NCBI GenBank assembly: GCA_961205875.1
Contig: OY540811.1
Coordinates: 17,539,248-17,603,247, forward strand
DNA length: 64,000 nt
Source of the DNA: Sialis fuliginosa
Taxonomy: Eukaryota; Arthropoda; Insecta; Megaloptera; Sialidae
Reading direction: 5' to 3'
This document shows, piece after piece, positions 24,442 through 34,871 of this stretch. Under the pieces are notes generated by a model. The model was not told the DNA's origin. It ran no database searches and saw only the letters and a list, made by a program, of their open reading frames with translations. Position 1 is the stretch's first letter; each line of letters begins with the position of its first letter. The translations under genes and the position numbers were made by a program.

Positions 24442-26367
24442 TTATTGGTTGGTATTTTTCAGTTGAATTAAAAATACGAGGTATCCAGTGATTGATGCAA
24501 AAATCTTTAAAAAAAATATTTTTAAATAACTTTTTCTCTTACCTATACAAATGTGTGTATATAATTTTTACCATAAAGAATGTTTCGTAGTTCAGATTTA
24601 AAACACCATACGCTGTTGAAATTTTTTTTTGATTATAAAATTGAATCGACAGCTTTTTCATATGTGACTGAAAAAATAATTATAATGTTAAAAATGATGT
24701 AAATATTTTTCATAGCTAAATAAATCAAACAAAAATTATATTTATACGTACATTTTGTACTATTCTGCTTTGCGAAGATCTTTTATCAAATCTATAAATG
24801 TTTGTTGATATTTGAGACATCTAAAACAATATGTATAATATATAATAAATTTTAATTACTTAAGCATTTCCATTTTCATTAATCATGAAATACTGTAAAA
24901 TGAAATTGCTCGTATCACCCTCAGTTGTTTCTTTATGGCGTGTTAAAAATGGCAACATTATTAAATTAGAATTGTTTTAAAATCATAATATCAAACATTC
25001 ATTTAACTTTTAGAAAATAAGTATTTTCTAATTTCTAATTTTATAAAATTAGTTCCAATTAAAAATACTATTTTTAGTTAATTAACCTATTTGTAATTAT
25101 TTCAAAAATACTTCTCCTAGTCAATTCAAGTTTCATATTTTATGAACTGAGTACTTTTAGTTTAATAAGATAAGTTTTCATTACATATATAGACATAAAA
25201 AACTTATTAATTTATTCTTTGGAGTATCATATATATTTATTTTATGTTTTGAAAGTTTTTACGTCTACAGTCGAAACATACATAAATTAAATTTATACTT
25301 ACATTTTCTAATACAATAGTTTGCGAAGAATTGTTGTAAAGCCTATGTATGCTTAGAGGTATTTCGGATATCTGAAACAATATAATGTAAATTAAATACA
25401 TATATTTCATGTAATTTTTAAAATTTAAATATACCTGATGTTTAATTTTTTCGCAAAATACAATAACAATAATAACTTGTGCTGTATCGTATATTAGCCA
25501 AATTATAGCGACGATGCTATTAAAATAATTTAATGGACCTTGCGTTGTTATTGCCTGTTGTACACTGAGATAAAAAATATATGTTGTATATAGTAATATA
25601 TTATATGTATTGGCGATTTTTATTAAAATATAAATTCCCAACATTCTAGTATGCTCATGGAACATTTTTTGTAAACGACTGTGAGAAAGTCCAAGTGTTT
25701 TCAAAATATTAGTTAAAATATATCCGTTTTCTTGTATGTTTTGGAATTGTCCTATTTTATCATTTATTATAATATACCTATTTTTAATAATCATTGCATA
25801 ATATATAAAATACATATATGCAAAAAGATCTAACTCATTGGCAATCAAATATATTATAGTCTCTTTTATCATCACTGTATTACTAGAAAATGCAATTATA
25901 AAATTGAAAACGTTATAAAAAACAAGAAATATACAAATATACATCAACTTTTCCGCTAATTTTCGTTCACTTGTATAATCTAACACAATTTTCAATTTAT
26001 TATAACATTCATCAATACTTTTGAGTTGTCTTAAAATTCTTAAACACCGCTCTTGATAAATGATTGCAAAAAAATATAAAACAATAACTGCCAACGAGAA
26101 ACTAAGTACACAAAAATATTCAATAATAACGCTTGCTTGTCCACCAAATGAACTAGGTGAAACAAAAGTTCTTAAATAAATATTATATGAAAGAAATATC
26201 ACCATTAATATTATTAAAAAAATATTTTTAACTATGTTTCTTGATGATAATTTATACTCTATTATATTTACATTGATTTCACATTTATATGTCACTAAAC
26301 CCAAGAAAATGAGAACAGTATTTATTGGTTTTAAAGCCCAGTATAAATCATGTTTTTTATCAACCAT
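24442..26367 (-). CDS. Gustatory receptor GrA (four or five coding exons)
   Basis: A seven-transmembrane, ligand-gated insect gustatory receptor of sensory-neuron membranes; the ligand is unknown. My exon model is 26367-25435, 25371-25303, 24667-24572 and 24504-24442, all phase 0, giving 386 residues. The start MVDKKHDLYWALKP is shared with GrB. Hydrophobic segments fall at about residues 48-66, 80-104, 140-160, 178-195, 245-270 and 285-305, with the seventh in exons 3-4. The last exon ends GYLVFLIQL, a degenerate form of the GR signature TY(x5)QF. Donors GTATAT, GTAAGT and GTAAAA and AG acceptors are visible. Intron 1 is 63 bp, stop-free and in frame, so a retained form would gain 21 residues. 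A second exon-2 copy at 24820-24752 could be an alternative or extra exon. Exon 1 is certain; the 3' exons rest on alignment with the plus-strand paralogues. Confidence 0.88.
24752..24820 (-). CDS. Orphan second copy of GR exon 2
   Basis: This is a 69-nt, 23-codon open block preceded by TTTTAG and followed by GTACGT. It translates as MSQISTNIYRFDKRSSQSRI plus VQN. It aligns with exon 2 of GrA (ISEIPLSIHR...) and of GrB (MSEMSLNIHR...FTQK), with identical length and phase to the GrA exon. It lies 84 bp before the only exon 3 on this strand, while GrA's own exon 2 lies 482 bp further upstream. It may be a mutually exclusive or additional exon of GrA, or the remaining 3' half of a third receptor that lost its first exon. 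The splice sites look intact, so decay is not evident. Confidence 0.7.
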
Positions 26368-26530
26368 TTTATTTATTATTCACAAAATATTTAAATGCTA
26401 AAAACATTTATTATACGTATCCAATGTAGATAATGAAGCTATGTTTTTTAACTGTTCTTACGTTAATTATTGTTTGCGTTATGAATAAAAGAAAAAACTT
26501 ATTTAATTGAAAATTATTGTTATTGTATAG

Positions 26531-26670
26531 TTATTTTAACACTTTCCAATATTAGGGGTGGGGCTATCAGTCAATCATTTGTTTTTTAATGGTGTGTTAT
26601 TTCGATTAGTATATGAACTAATGAAATACGAAAGTTGTACTTAGGTATACTCGAAGAAATTAACATTAGC
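26531..26670 (+). promoter_or_regulatory. Displaced Gr4/Gr5-type upstream block
   Basis: TTTTAACACTTTCCAATATT, then AGGGGTGGG and a TCAGTCAATCA motif, followed by TTATTTCGATTAGTA. The same block lies upstream of Gr4 (38300-38382) and Gr5 (42756-42834), in the direction of transcription. Here it is on the plus strand, while the adjacent gene GrA is transcribed on the minus strand from 26367. Similarity continues past the block (AAGAAAT-AACA). It is either half of a divergent promoter or the leftover upstream region of a vanished plus-strand receptor. Confidence 0.5.
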
Positions 26671-26689
26671 TATCTTTAAAAAAATCGAT

Positions 26690-27310
26690 CAAGACATACA
26701 TGGGTTATATACTGTATATGCCATAAGGGTTCCGAAGTACGTACCTACTACGTGAAATGTTTGGAGCCACTTACAGGTGCATTTTTGAGTTAGAAAAAAA
26801 TATAAAAATAGTTTCATATTCAACTAATTGAAATCTACATTTTGACACCCCACTTGCTGAGATATAAAATTAAAAAAATAACAAATCTATGAGACCCCTC
26901 CCTATTTCTCAAAATTTGAATTGATATTGTTAACTTCAGTATTTGTAGTTGGTAGTCCCACCAAAGCCTCGTTACCAAATTTTTTTCAGACAAAATAAAT
27001 TATTGCTTGGAACCCTCTGTATGCGCTATTTTTGAGTTAGAAAAAATAGGGTCATATTCTACTAATTGAGATCTACATTTTGATACCCCACATGCCTAGA
27101 TATGAAAATAGAAATGAAAAATTCGATGACGCCTCTTCCTATTATTCCAAAATTTAAAATGATAATGTTTACTTTACTATTTGTCGTTTTTTTTACTAGA
27201 AGTTATCATTTTACATGTTCAGGAAAAATATCAAGTTTCTAGCTTATATAGTTTACTAGATATTTTGTTTTGACTGAAAAGGACAGACGGACGGACGACA
27301 AAGTGAGATT
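26690..27310 (-). repeat. Dispersed intergenic repeat, copy 1
   Basis: The block contains two partial units. Both have a long A/T stretch with AAAAATAG, an ATCTACATTTTGA(C/T)ACCCCA word and a CCTCTTCCTATT or CCTCCCTATT word. It closes with GGACAGACGGACGGACGAC. Versions recur in the second introns of Gr1 and Gr2 and downstream of Gr5. No ORF. The short tandem GACGGACG end is typical of old retroposon-like intergenic repeats in moths, but I cannot name the family. Confidence 0.6.
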
Positions 27311-27827
27311 AGTAGAGTTTCTTCGGAAATGAAATGTTATTACATTTTTTTGCTAACCATATCAAACAACTGGAAAAATCTGTATATTGATTTCACTACA
27401 CAGTCACTAAGGAGCTTTTTGAAAACATCCTGCTGACATGAAAATTACCTATATGAAAAAGAAGAAAATGATTTCAATAGATTTTGTCTATAATTTTTTA
27501 GCCCCCTTTTATAATCCTGTAAGTTTTCTTAATTAATTAGTTTAAATTTACAAAAAAATGAGTGAGTAGAAATTTCACACTTTCAGACGTTTTCTTAATC
27601 GACATTCATACGATCATTTTTACAAATATTTTAATCTCTTTTTTGATGAATTGACAATTGGACAATAATGTTTTATAATTTACACATTTCGTTTTTTACT
27701 TTATACATACATACATTTATTTAATTAAATCGTAGATTTCTATACTTAAATTTCATAATTTTAGCAAAATCATATATACCTATAATATTATTATATTGTA
27801 CATTTTTAAAATGTTTTTAATACTTAC

Positions 27828-28881
27828 TTGTAGTGCAGATTTTTGTGTAAATCTATTATAAAATCTGTGTATGTTTAAAGACATTTCAGACATCTGAAAC
27901 ATATATATGTATTATAGATGCTTTATATGTTATAACTTTGTTAAGTAAGTATACCTGGTATTGTACTTTCTCACAATATATAATTAAAACTGCTAGTCTT
28001 GTTGCATCGTATACTATCCAAGCTAATGTCATATAAAGTTTATAATAATTTAATGTATCTTTCGTTGCAAGTGCCATTTGAACATCAAAATAAAAATTGT
28101 ATGTCGATGATAACAAAACTTGAAAACCAATAGCAATTTTCATTATTATAAAAATTCCAAACATTCCAATATGCTCATGGAACACTTTTTGCAAACGACT
28201 ATGTAAAAGACCAAGCTGCTTCATCATATTAAAAATAATATTTTCTGGTAAACTCAATGCGTCTACTAATTTTTTATTTATCAACATATATCTATTTTTA
28301 ATAATTATTGCGTAAAATATATAATACATATATTCAAAATTCTCAAACACGGTCACAAATATGTATATTATCAACCCTTGTAACGTTCCTCTACTTTTAG
28401 AAACAAGTATTACTGTAGCGAAAGCGAAATAAAGTATTAGAGTTATACAAAAACATATTAATTTAATTCCTATTTTTTTCTCACTTGTATAATCAAACTT
28501 TACTTTTAATTCATTTAAACATCGATCAATGTTATAAAGTTCTTCCAAGTTTCTTAAACATCTTTTTTGATTAGATATAGCTACATAAAGTATCGAAATA
28601 GTTGAAATTGAGAACATAAGTAAGCCAAAGTATTCAAGAATAGCACCTATTTGTCCACCAGTCATATTAACAGATATTAATGTCCTTAAATAAATATTGT
28701 ATACAAGACATATAATCATTATAATTATTAAAAATATGTTCTTAACTATGTTTTTTGATGATGGTTTATATTCAATTTTATTTAAACTTATATCGCATTT
28801 GTACGTCACCAAACCAAAAATTATAAGAACAGTATTAACTGGTTTCAATGCCCAGTATAAATCTTGGCTTTCATTAACCAT
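27828..28881 (-). CDS. Gustatory receptor GrB, exons 1-2; terminal exons not local
   Basis: A seven-transmembrane gustatory receptor, closest to GrA (shared YWALKPVNTV start and the SRLQKVFHEH-GMFGI motif before TM5). Exon 1 is 28881-27955 (309 codons, donor GTATAC) and exon 2 is 27893-27828 (22 codons, donor GTAAGT), both phase 0 with a 61-bp intron. I find no exon 3 or exon 4 between here and GrA exon 1. A weak exon-3-like string (TTGTCAATTC then CAAAAA) near 27640-27660 has no acceptor and contains a stop. With the shared exons at 24667-24572 and 24504-24442 the protein would have 383 residues; otherwise the gene is 3'-truncated. The sharing model is inference. Its start lies 487 bp from, and head-to-head with, Gr1. 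Confidence 0.8.
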
Positions 28882-29009
28882 TTTTGTATCATTTGTAAAT
28901 TATTAAGAAAAAAATATATATATAAATATATATAATAAAAAGCACTTTTTATGTTTTATTATTAATAATACATTGTCACTATTTTATTACTACTATTTGA
29001 GTCTTTCTT

Positions 29010-29222
29010 TATTGATGGTTGGTTGCTCTATAATAATTTACCATTAGGAAAATTAATATTATTGTTCTTGACACAGTCATTCTGACGCTTTCTAACATGA
29101 AAGGTGTGATTGACAATCAGTATGTTCATTTTTGTTAATGTAAATCAATAAAATTAGTACTAATACCATCTTAATTTAAATAATTAAACTAAAAGATTCA
29201 TACTTGAATAAAAAAGATCGAA
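29010..29222 (+). promoter_or_regulatory. Upstream conserved block of Gr1
   Basis: TATTGATGGTTG...ACCATTAGGAAAATTAATAT, then CTAACATGAAAG, then AATCAATAAAATTAGTACT and AAACTAAAAGATTCATACTTG. The same ordered words precede Gr2 (31819-31973, with an internal deletion) and Gr3 (36049-36255). It sits in the 487-bp gap between the divergent starts of GrB and Gr1, so it may serve both. Conservation between paralogues is partly just shared ancestry. Confidence 0.45.
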
Positions 29223-29368
29223 GAATTTTTTAACAACAATAAAAATTACATTAGAATATTAAATAGTTTTATCAATAATAAAATGAAACTGCTATAAACA
29301 TTAAATATCAAACTGTTACTTCAATTAAAAGTCTTAATAGTATTTAAAATGATTTTTATCAATTAAAA

Positions 29369-31135
29369 ATGTATCGTAAAGTGGAAAAAAAGGATATATT
29401 TTGGTCTATAAAACCAATTTATTATATTTCGAAAATATTTTGTTTATCAACTTTTACTGTAGAAAATAGTAGTTACAGATTATCAAAGATAGATTTAATT
29501 TTAATTTTTGTGCATATCATGTTTCTTATTTTTCTGTACTTACAAGCAATAAATTTAGAACATATTGGAGTTAAAGTAGAATTGTTTCTTTCTTTCGTTT
29601 CATGTATGGTCACTTTTATCACTGCAGCTAATAGTCGGCAAAAAATTGTCAATTGTTTTCAATCTTTAAAACATATTGATGATTATTTTGCTTCTTTGGG
29701 AATTAAATTAAAATATGATGAAGAAAGAAAAATTGCAAATAAACTAGTGACAATTGGATCTTTTTTTTGTTTTTATATCGTTTTAATGAACACTATTAAT
29801 ACTTCAACACTTATTGTAAATATTTTATATATTTATACTTATTTCATCGACTCGTGCTTAAATGTAAATTTTATTTATATTTTAACTATTTGCCGAAGAA
29901 GATTTTTAATACTTAATAACACAGTTTTGAGTAAAAATAAATACAAAAATATACATAAAATACACGTGATATTTAACAGTGACGATGTTATTAGTATTTA
30001 TACAGAAGAAATATCGAAAAAAAATAACAAACCGATAATTTTCAACGTAAAAGAAAATTCGACTTGTGACTATAATGAAAAAAATGATACATTATTAAAT
30101 TGCGAATATTTATATTCAAAACTGCGCCATTTTTGCATCAGTTATAATAATATATTTGGTATAATTTTAATAACTAAAATATTGTACTTCTTCAGCTCTG
30201 TTTTGTTATCATTATTCTATATGTACCTAAACGCAGGTTCAAGTATTTTAATATTAATAGATATACTTCTATGGACTTCGTATGAAACACTTAGACAAAT
30301 AATATTTATAAATTGCTGTGAAAACATTACAAACGAGGTACCTACAAAATTGTATACATATATATTTTGTTTTGACATTTTACTACATAGATATTACAAC
30401 AAATACTATTATAGCTGTATACGTAAAGCAGTATGTACTATTAACTATTTATAAACTACAATAGTACATTTACGACTAAAACTTTAAAAAAATATACACA
30501 CCTTGTATTCTAATTAAATTAACAAACAAAAGTAAACTATCTTTACATTAGCAACAGTTGGTACCCTAGTTTACCCTATCATATTGTATGTTATCTATGG
30601 ATTTTAACATGGTTCAAAAGTATTGATAAATATTTTACGTTTCAAAATTTTTGAGAAATAGTGTTTTTTATTTTTAGACATGTTGGGTGTCAAATTGTAG
30701 ATCTCAATCAGAAGAAATTGGCCTTATTTTTTCCAACTCAAAAATACACCTATAAATGACTCCAAACAGTACACGTAGTACGTACTTCAGAACTACCCCC
30801 GTTTATGTCTAGACCGATTTTTTATTATTTCAAGGGCAATAAATTACAAAAAAAAATATAAAATTAATATGACTTACTTCGTTATTATCGATTTTTATAA
30901 TAAATATTATATTTCAGGTTATACGATTGTCAATTCGTCTTTGTCAACAAAAAATTAGTTTTACTGCTTTTAATATTCTCGACATGAGTTTTGCCACATT
31001 TTTTCTGGTATATATTTAGATAATATCTTATATGTAGTATTAATCATTTATTAATTTGTGTATATTTTTCAGATAATTGGATCAATTGTAACGTATCTAG
31101 TGATTTTGATTCAATTTAATTCATTAAATGTTTAG
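29369..31135 (+). CDS. Gustatory receptor Gr1, with exonised intron 1
   Basis: A seven-transmembrane gustatory receptor starting MYRKVEKKDIFWSIKPIYY, like Gr2-Gr5. My model is 29369-30430, 30918-31007 and 31073-31135, phase 0, giving 404 residues and ending with a perfect TYLVILIQF signature. Relative to its paralogues, the 3' splice site of intron 1 and the first five codons of exon 2 are deleted. The leftover donor and intron (from 30338) read in frame into the rest of exon 2, adding 13 intron-derived residues (VPTKLYTYIFCFD). Exon 1 is also about 13 codons shorter around the first extracellular loop and TM2. An alternative transcript skipping from the old donor at 30337 to exon 3 would also stay in frame. 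A five-codon upstream ORF begins 18 bases before the start. It may be functional or an early pseudogene. An AATAAA lies about 100 bp after the stop. Confidence 0.82.
30595..30830 (+). repeat. Dispersed intergenic repeat, copy 2 (Gr1 intron 2)
   Basis: It contains AATTGTAGATCTCAATCAG, TTTTTTCCAACTCAAAAAT and GTAGTACGTACTTCAGAAC, then ATGTCTAGACCGATTTTTTA. It is the inverted-orientation relative of the block at 26.7 kb and resembles those in Gr2 intron 2 and after Gr5. It lies wholly between exons 2 and 3 of Gr1. Confidence 0.55.
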
Positions 31136-31472
31136 TTAGTTTTAAAGACTACTATAATTCGAGTATTTTCTCAACCATTTTATATATTATTTACATTTTT
31201 TTACAAACATATTTTGGCAAAATTGCTCCTAGAGCAATTAATAAACTGTAAGGACATTTGCCTATGGGATATTCTTTTAACACATTTTTCAATATAGAAT
31301 TTGGAAGATCTGTTAGAGATTGATGTATTTTATTGAATATTTTTATGATGTTATTGAGTAAATTTTGATATACATAGGTACTCATTTATATGCTTTTCTT
31401 AAACACCTACTTAGGTAAAAATCCAAACAGAAAGTATCGAAATATAGTTGATAATTTTAACATAAGTACACT

Positions 31473-31560
31473 AATGTCCGATATTATAAAGGAATACCAA
31501 AAAGGATACAGTCGAATAAGCATTTAAAATATTCCCCAGCATAGATTTGCTTTTTTGCTA
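31473..31560 (+). mobile_element. MITE, 'TGTCCGGTATTATAAAGGA' family, copy 3 (partial)
   Basis: TGTCCGATATTATAAAGGAA followed by GTCGAATAAGCATTT and CCCAGCATAGATTTGCT. It matches the left half of the MITE at 34604 in the equivalent position downstream of Gr2, so the insertion predates the Gr1/Gr2 duplication. The right half is missing here. Confidence 0.65.
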
Positions 31561-31818
31561 AAAAATCGAAAAAATATATCACAAGAAAAAAAAACTAAAA
31601 TAATTCCTTCTAACTACTTATATTAATAATATTCACAATCAGCGATGTTCTATGACTCCTTCAGGAGGAAGTATTGTTTTATTTTATAAATTTTGTTTTT
31701 TGCTTACTGTGATTACATTAGGAAAAGCAATCATCTCGTTTATGATGTAAATTTCTTTTTCAATCATTACAAAAATTATAAATGAAAACCAATAATTGTG
31801 TTTTATGTATATCTCTTT

Positions 31819-31973
31819 ATTGATAGTTGCCTCCATTATAATGAATTACCATTAGGAAAATTAATATAATTTTCGACAATTTCTAACAAATCAATAAAAT
31901 TAGTACTGATACCATCTTAATTTAAATAATTAAACTAAAAGATTCATATTTGATTAAAAAAGATAGAGTGATT
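31819..31973 (+). promoter_or_regulatory. Upstream conserved block of Gr2
   Basis: TATTGATAGTTGCCTCCATT, ACCATTAGGAAAATTAATAT, CAATAAAATTAGTACTGATA and AAACTAAAAGATTCATA, in the same order as upstream of Gr1 and Gr3. About 50 bases are missing after the AATTAATAT word, including the CTAACATGAAAG motif. Confidence 0.45.
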
Positions 31974-32133
31974 TTTTAAATGAAATAACAGCAATAAAAA
32001 ATACATTAGAATATTAAATAGCTTTATCAATTAATAAAATGAAACTGATACGAACATTAAAGTTTTAAACTGTTATTCAATTAGATTAGCTCAAGTATTG
32101 ACAGTGTTTAAAATGAAAAAGCTTCAAATAAAA

Positions 32134-34205
32134 ATGTACCGTAAAGTGGAAAAGAAGGATATAATTTGGTCTATAAAACCAATTTATTATATTTCGAAAA
32201 TATTTGGTTTGCCAACTTATACTGTGAAAAATAGTAATTACAGATTACCAAAGATAGATTTAATTTTAATTTTAGTGCATATTATGTTTCTTATTTTTCT
32301 GTATTTACAAGCATTAAGTGTTCGATTTTGTGATACAAACTATCAAAATTTAGGAGATGTTGGAGTTAAAGTAGAATTGTTTACTATGTTTCTTTGTTTC
32401 GTTTCATGTTTGATCACTTTTATTACTGCGGCTAATAGCAGACAAAAAATAGTCAATTGTTTTCAATCTTTAAAACATATTGATGATTATTTCGCTTCTT
32501 TGGGAATTAAATTAAAATATGATGAAGAAAGAAAAATTGCAAAAAAACTAGTGACAATTGGATCTTTTTTTTGTTTTTATATCGTTTTAATGAGCTTGAT
32601 TAATACTTCAACTCTTATTGTAAATATTTTATATATTTATACATATTTTATCGACACGTGCTTAAATGCAAATTTTATTTATATGTTAACTATTTGCCGA
32701 AGAAGATTTTTATTACTAAATAACACAATTTTTAGTAAATATAAATACAAAAACATACATAAAACACACGTGATATATAACAGTGACGATGTTATTAATA
32801 TTTATACAGAAGAAATATTGAAAAAAAATAACAAATCGATAATTTTCTACATAGAAGAAAATAGTACTTGTGACTGTAAAGAAAAAAATGATACATTATT
32901 AAATTGCGGACATTTATATTCAAAACTGCGCCATTTTTGCATCAGATATAATAATATATTTAGTATAATTTTAATAACTAAGATGTTGTTCTTCTTCAGT
33001 TCTGTTTTGTCTTCATTATTCTATATGTACCAAGGTGCAGGTTCAAGTATTTTAATTTTAATAGTTATTCTTTTATGGACTTCGTATCAAACACTTAGAC
33101 AAATATTATTTATACATTGCTGTGAAAACATTATAAACGAGGTAAACAATTGTATATTTATCTATATTTATATATTTTCTTTTGACTTATTTTTTAAAAT
33201 AATTTATCTTTTTTAGGGTAAAAGATCTGCTATTTTACTACATAGGTATTACAACAAATACTATTATACCTGTATACGTAAAACAGTACGTAGTTTAATA
33301 ATATATACATACCTTTAATTAAATTGTCATTCATGTAACCAATCGTTGTTACTCTAGTTTGCCCTGCTATATGTTATGTTTTCTATGGATTTTAAAAAGA
33401 TTCAAAGAAACTATATTAATCTCACTTTGTTATGGAATTTGACCCGTTTTTTTTATTTTTTCTAACTGAAATATAGTGCCAGCAGTGGGCTCCAAATCAA
33501 ATTAAAAAAATTAAAAATATTTTATACCAAGTCGTGTGAAGTGTCAAAATGTCGAAGATCTCAATCAATAGAATTCGACCTCATTTTTTCTGACTCAAAT
33601 ATGACGCCCTCAAGTGACTCCAAGCATTATGAATTTTACCTCCCCCCGTCTAACTCGGTAACAACGGGCTAAAAAATTTAATGAAAAATGGTAACAGGAC
33701 TTTGGTGAAAAAACTACCAATGATAAATACTAAAGTCAACAATTTCATTTTAAATTTTTGAAGAATAGGGAAAAACGTCATAGTTATTTTTTTATTTTCA
33801 TTTCTACACATGTTGGTGATCTCAATCAGTAGAATTTGACCCTATTTTTTCTAACACTGAAATGGCTCTAAACTCAAGACATAAATGGACAGCGCCCATT
33901 TATGTCTCCTTAAATCTATATTAAAATGACTTTCTTTGTAATTATTAATTTTTATAATAAATATATATATATTTCAGGTCATACGATTGTCAATTCGTCT
34001 TTGTCAACAAAAAATTAATTTTACGGCTTTTAATATTCTCGACATGAGTTCTGCCACATTTTTTCTGGTAGATATATATTTAGATAATGTCTTGTTAATA
34101 ATACTATTCATTTTTATTTATTAATATGTATATATTTTTCAGATAATTGCATCAATTGTATCGTATCTAGTGATTTTAATTCAATTTAGTTCATTAAATG
34201 ATTAA
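32134..34205 (+). CDS. Gustatory receptor Gr2
   Basis: A seven-transmembrane gustatory receptor. Exons are 32134-33141, 33217-33285, 33978-34067 and 34143-34205, phase 0, 409 residues. Donors are GTAAAC, GTACGT and GTAGAT; acceptors TTTTTTAG, TTTCAG and TTTTTCAG. Hydrophobic segments are at about residues 42-62, 82-102, 140-162, 170-192, 283-303, 310-328 and 372-400. The last exon ends SYLVILIQFSSLND. A charged loop before TM5 (SDDVINIYTEEIL) is conserved in all five plus-strand paralogues. I start at MYRKV because this methionine is common to all of them. An in-frame ATG seven codons upstream (32113) would add MKKLQIK but is followed by stops in Gr1 and Gr3. Exon 2 reads GKRSAILLHRYYNKYYYTCI plus RKT. 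This is the most complete member of the Gr1-3 subgroup. Confidence 0.92.
33385..33915 (+). repeat. Dispersed intergenic repeat, copy 3 (Gr2 intron 2)
   Basis: Two or three degenerate units with GATCTCAATCA(A/G)TAGAATT, ATTTTTTCTAACTC and GTGACTCCAAGCATTA words. It shares these with the blocks at 26.7, 30.6 and 45.9 kb. Its position in intron 2 matches that in Gr1, so it was probably present before that duplication and expanded here. Confidence 0.55.
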
Positions 34206-34603
34206 TTGGTCTTAAAGCCCAGAATAATTCGAGTATTTTCTCAACTATTTTATTTATTATTTGCATTTTTTATAAAAATATGTCGGCAAAATTGCTCCTA
34301 GAACTGGGCGCTACACGGAAGAAAAAGATATAATGATTTACGTATTCTCAAAGAACACCCATTTAATCTGTAAGAACATTTGCGTATGAGGTATTCTTTT
34401 AATACATTTTTCAATATAGAATTAGGAAGATTTATTTACAAATTGAGATATTTTATTGAATGTTTTAATAGATAATGTTATTCAATACATTTTTTTATAT
34501 TTACTTATATGCTTTTCTTAAATATCTATTATTTTGATAAAAAAATCTCAACAGTAAGTATCGAAATAATTGATAATTTTAACATACATACATAAGTACA
34601 CTC

Positions 34604-34849
34604 ATGTTCGGTATTATAAAGGAATTCCTTAAAGAATCTAGCCGAATAAGCATTTGAAATATGTCCTAGCACGGATTTACTAGAAATTCAAATATAAGTT
34701 TTGTCTATAATGAGTATTATTTCCCTAAAATATTAAATCGAAATATTGATTCATTCCAAAGATACATATACATACATATATAAATTGTTGCTTTAAAAGT
34801 TTTAGAGAATATCACAGTGCTTGTCAGTCCTTTATAATACCGGACATAA
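34604..34849 (+). mobile_element. MITE, 'TGTCCGGTATTATAAAGGA' family, copy 4
   Basis: The left end is TGTTCGGTATTATAAAGGAA and the right end is the complement CCTTTATAATACCGGACATA. About 246 bp, so shorter than the copies at 12.4 and 61.6 kb, and with a different interior. It lies in the 3' flank of Gr2, with a matching half-copy after Gr1. The GrB-like relic begins about 20 bp beyond its right end. Confidence 0.8.
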
Positions 34850-34871
34850 AATAATCAAGAATAACATTTAT

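Noticed and set aside
27600-27665. Possible GrB exon 3 (TTGTCAATTC...CAAAAA)
   Set aside because: No acceptor, an internal stop, and the conserved AF...LD core is absent. At best a relic.
28697-28906. 69-codon plus-strand frame
   Set aside because: It is the antisense shadow of GrB exon 1.
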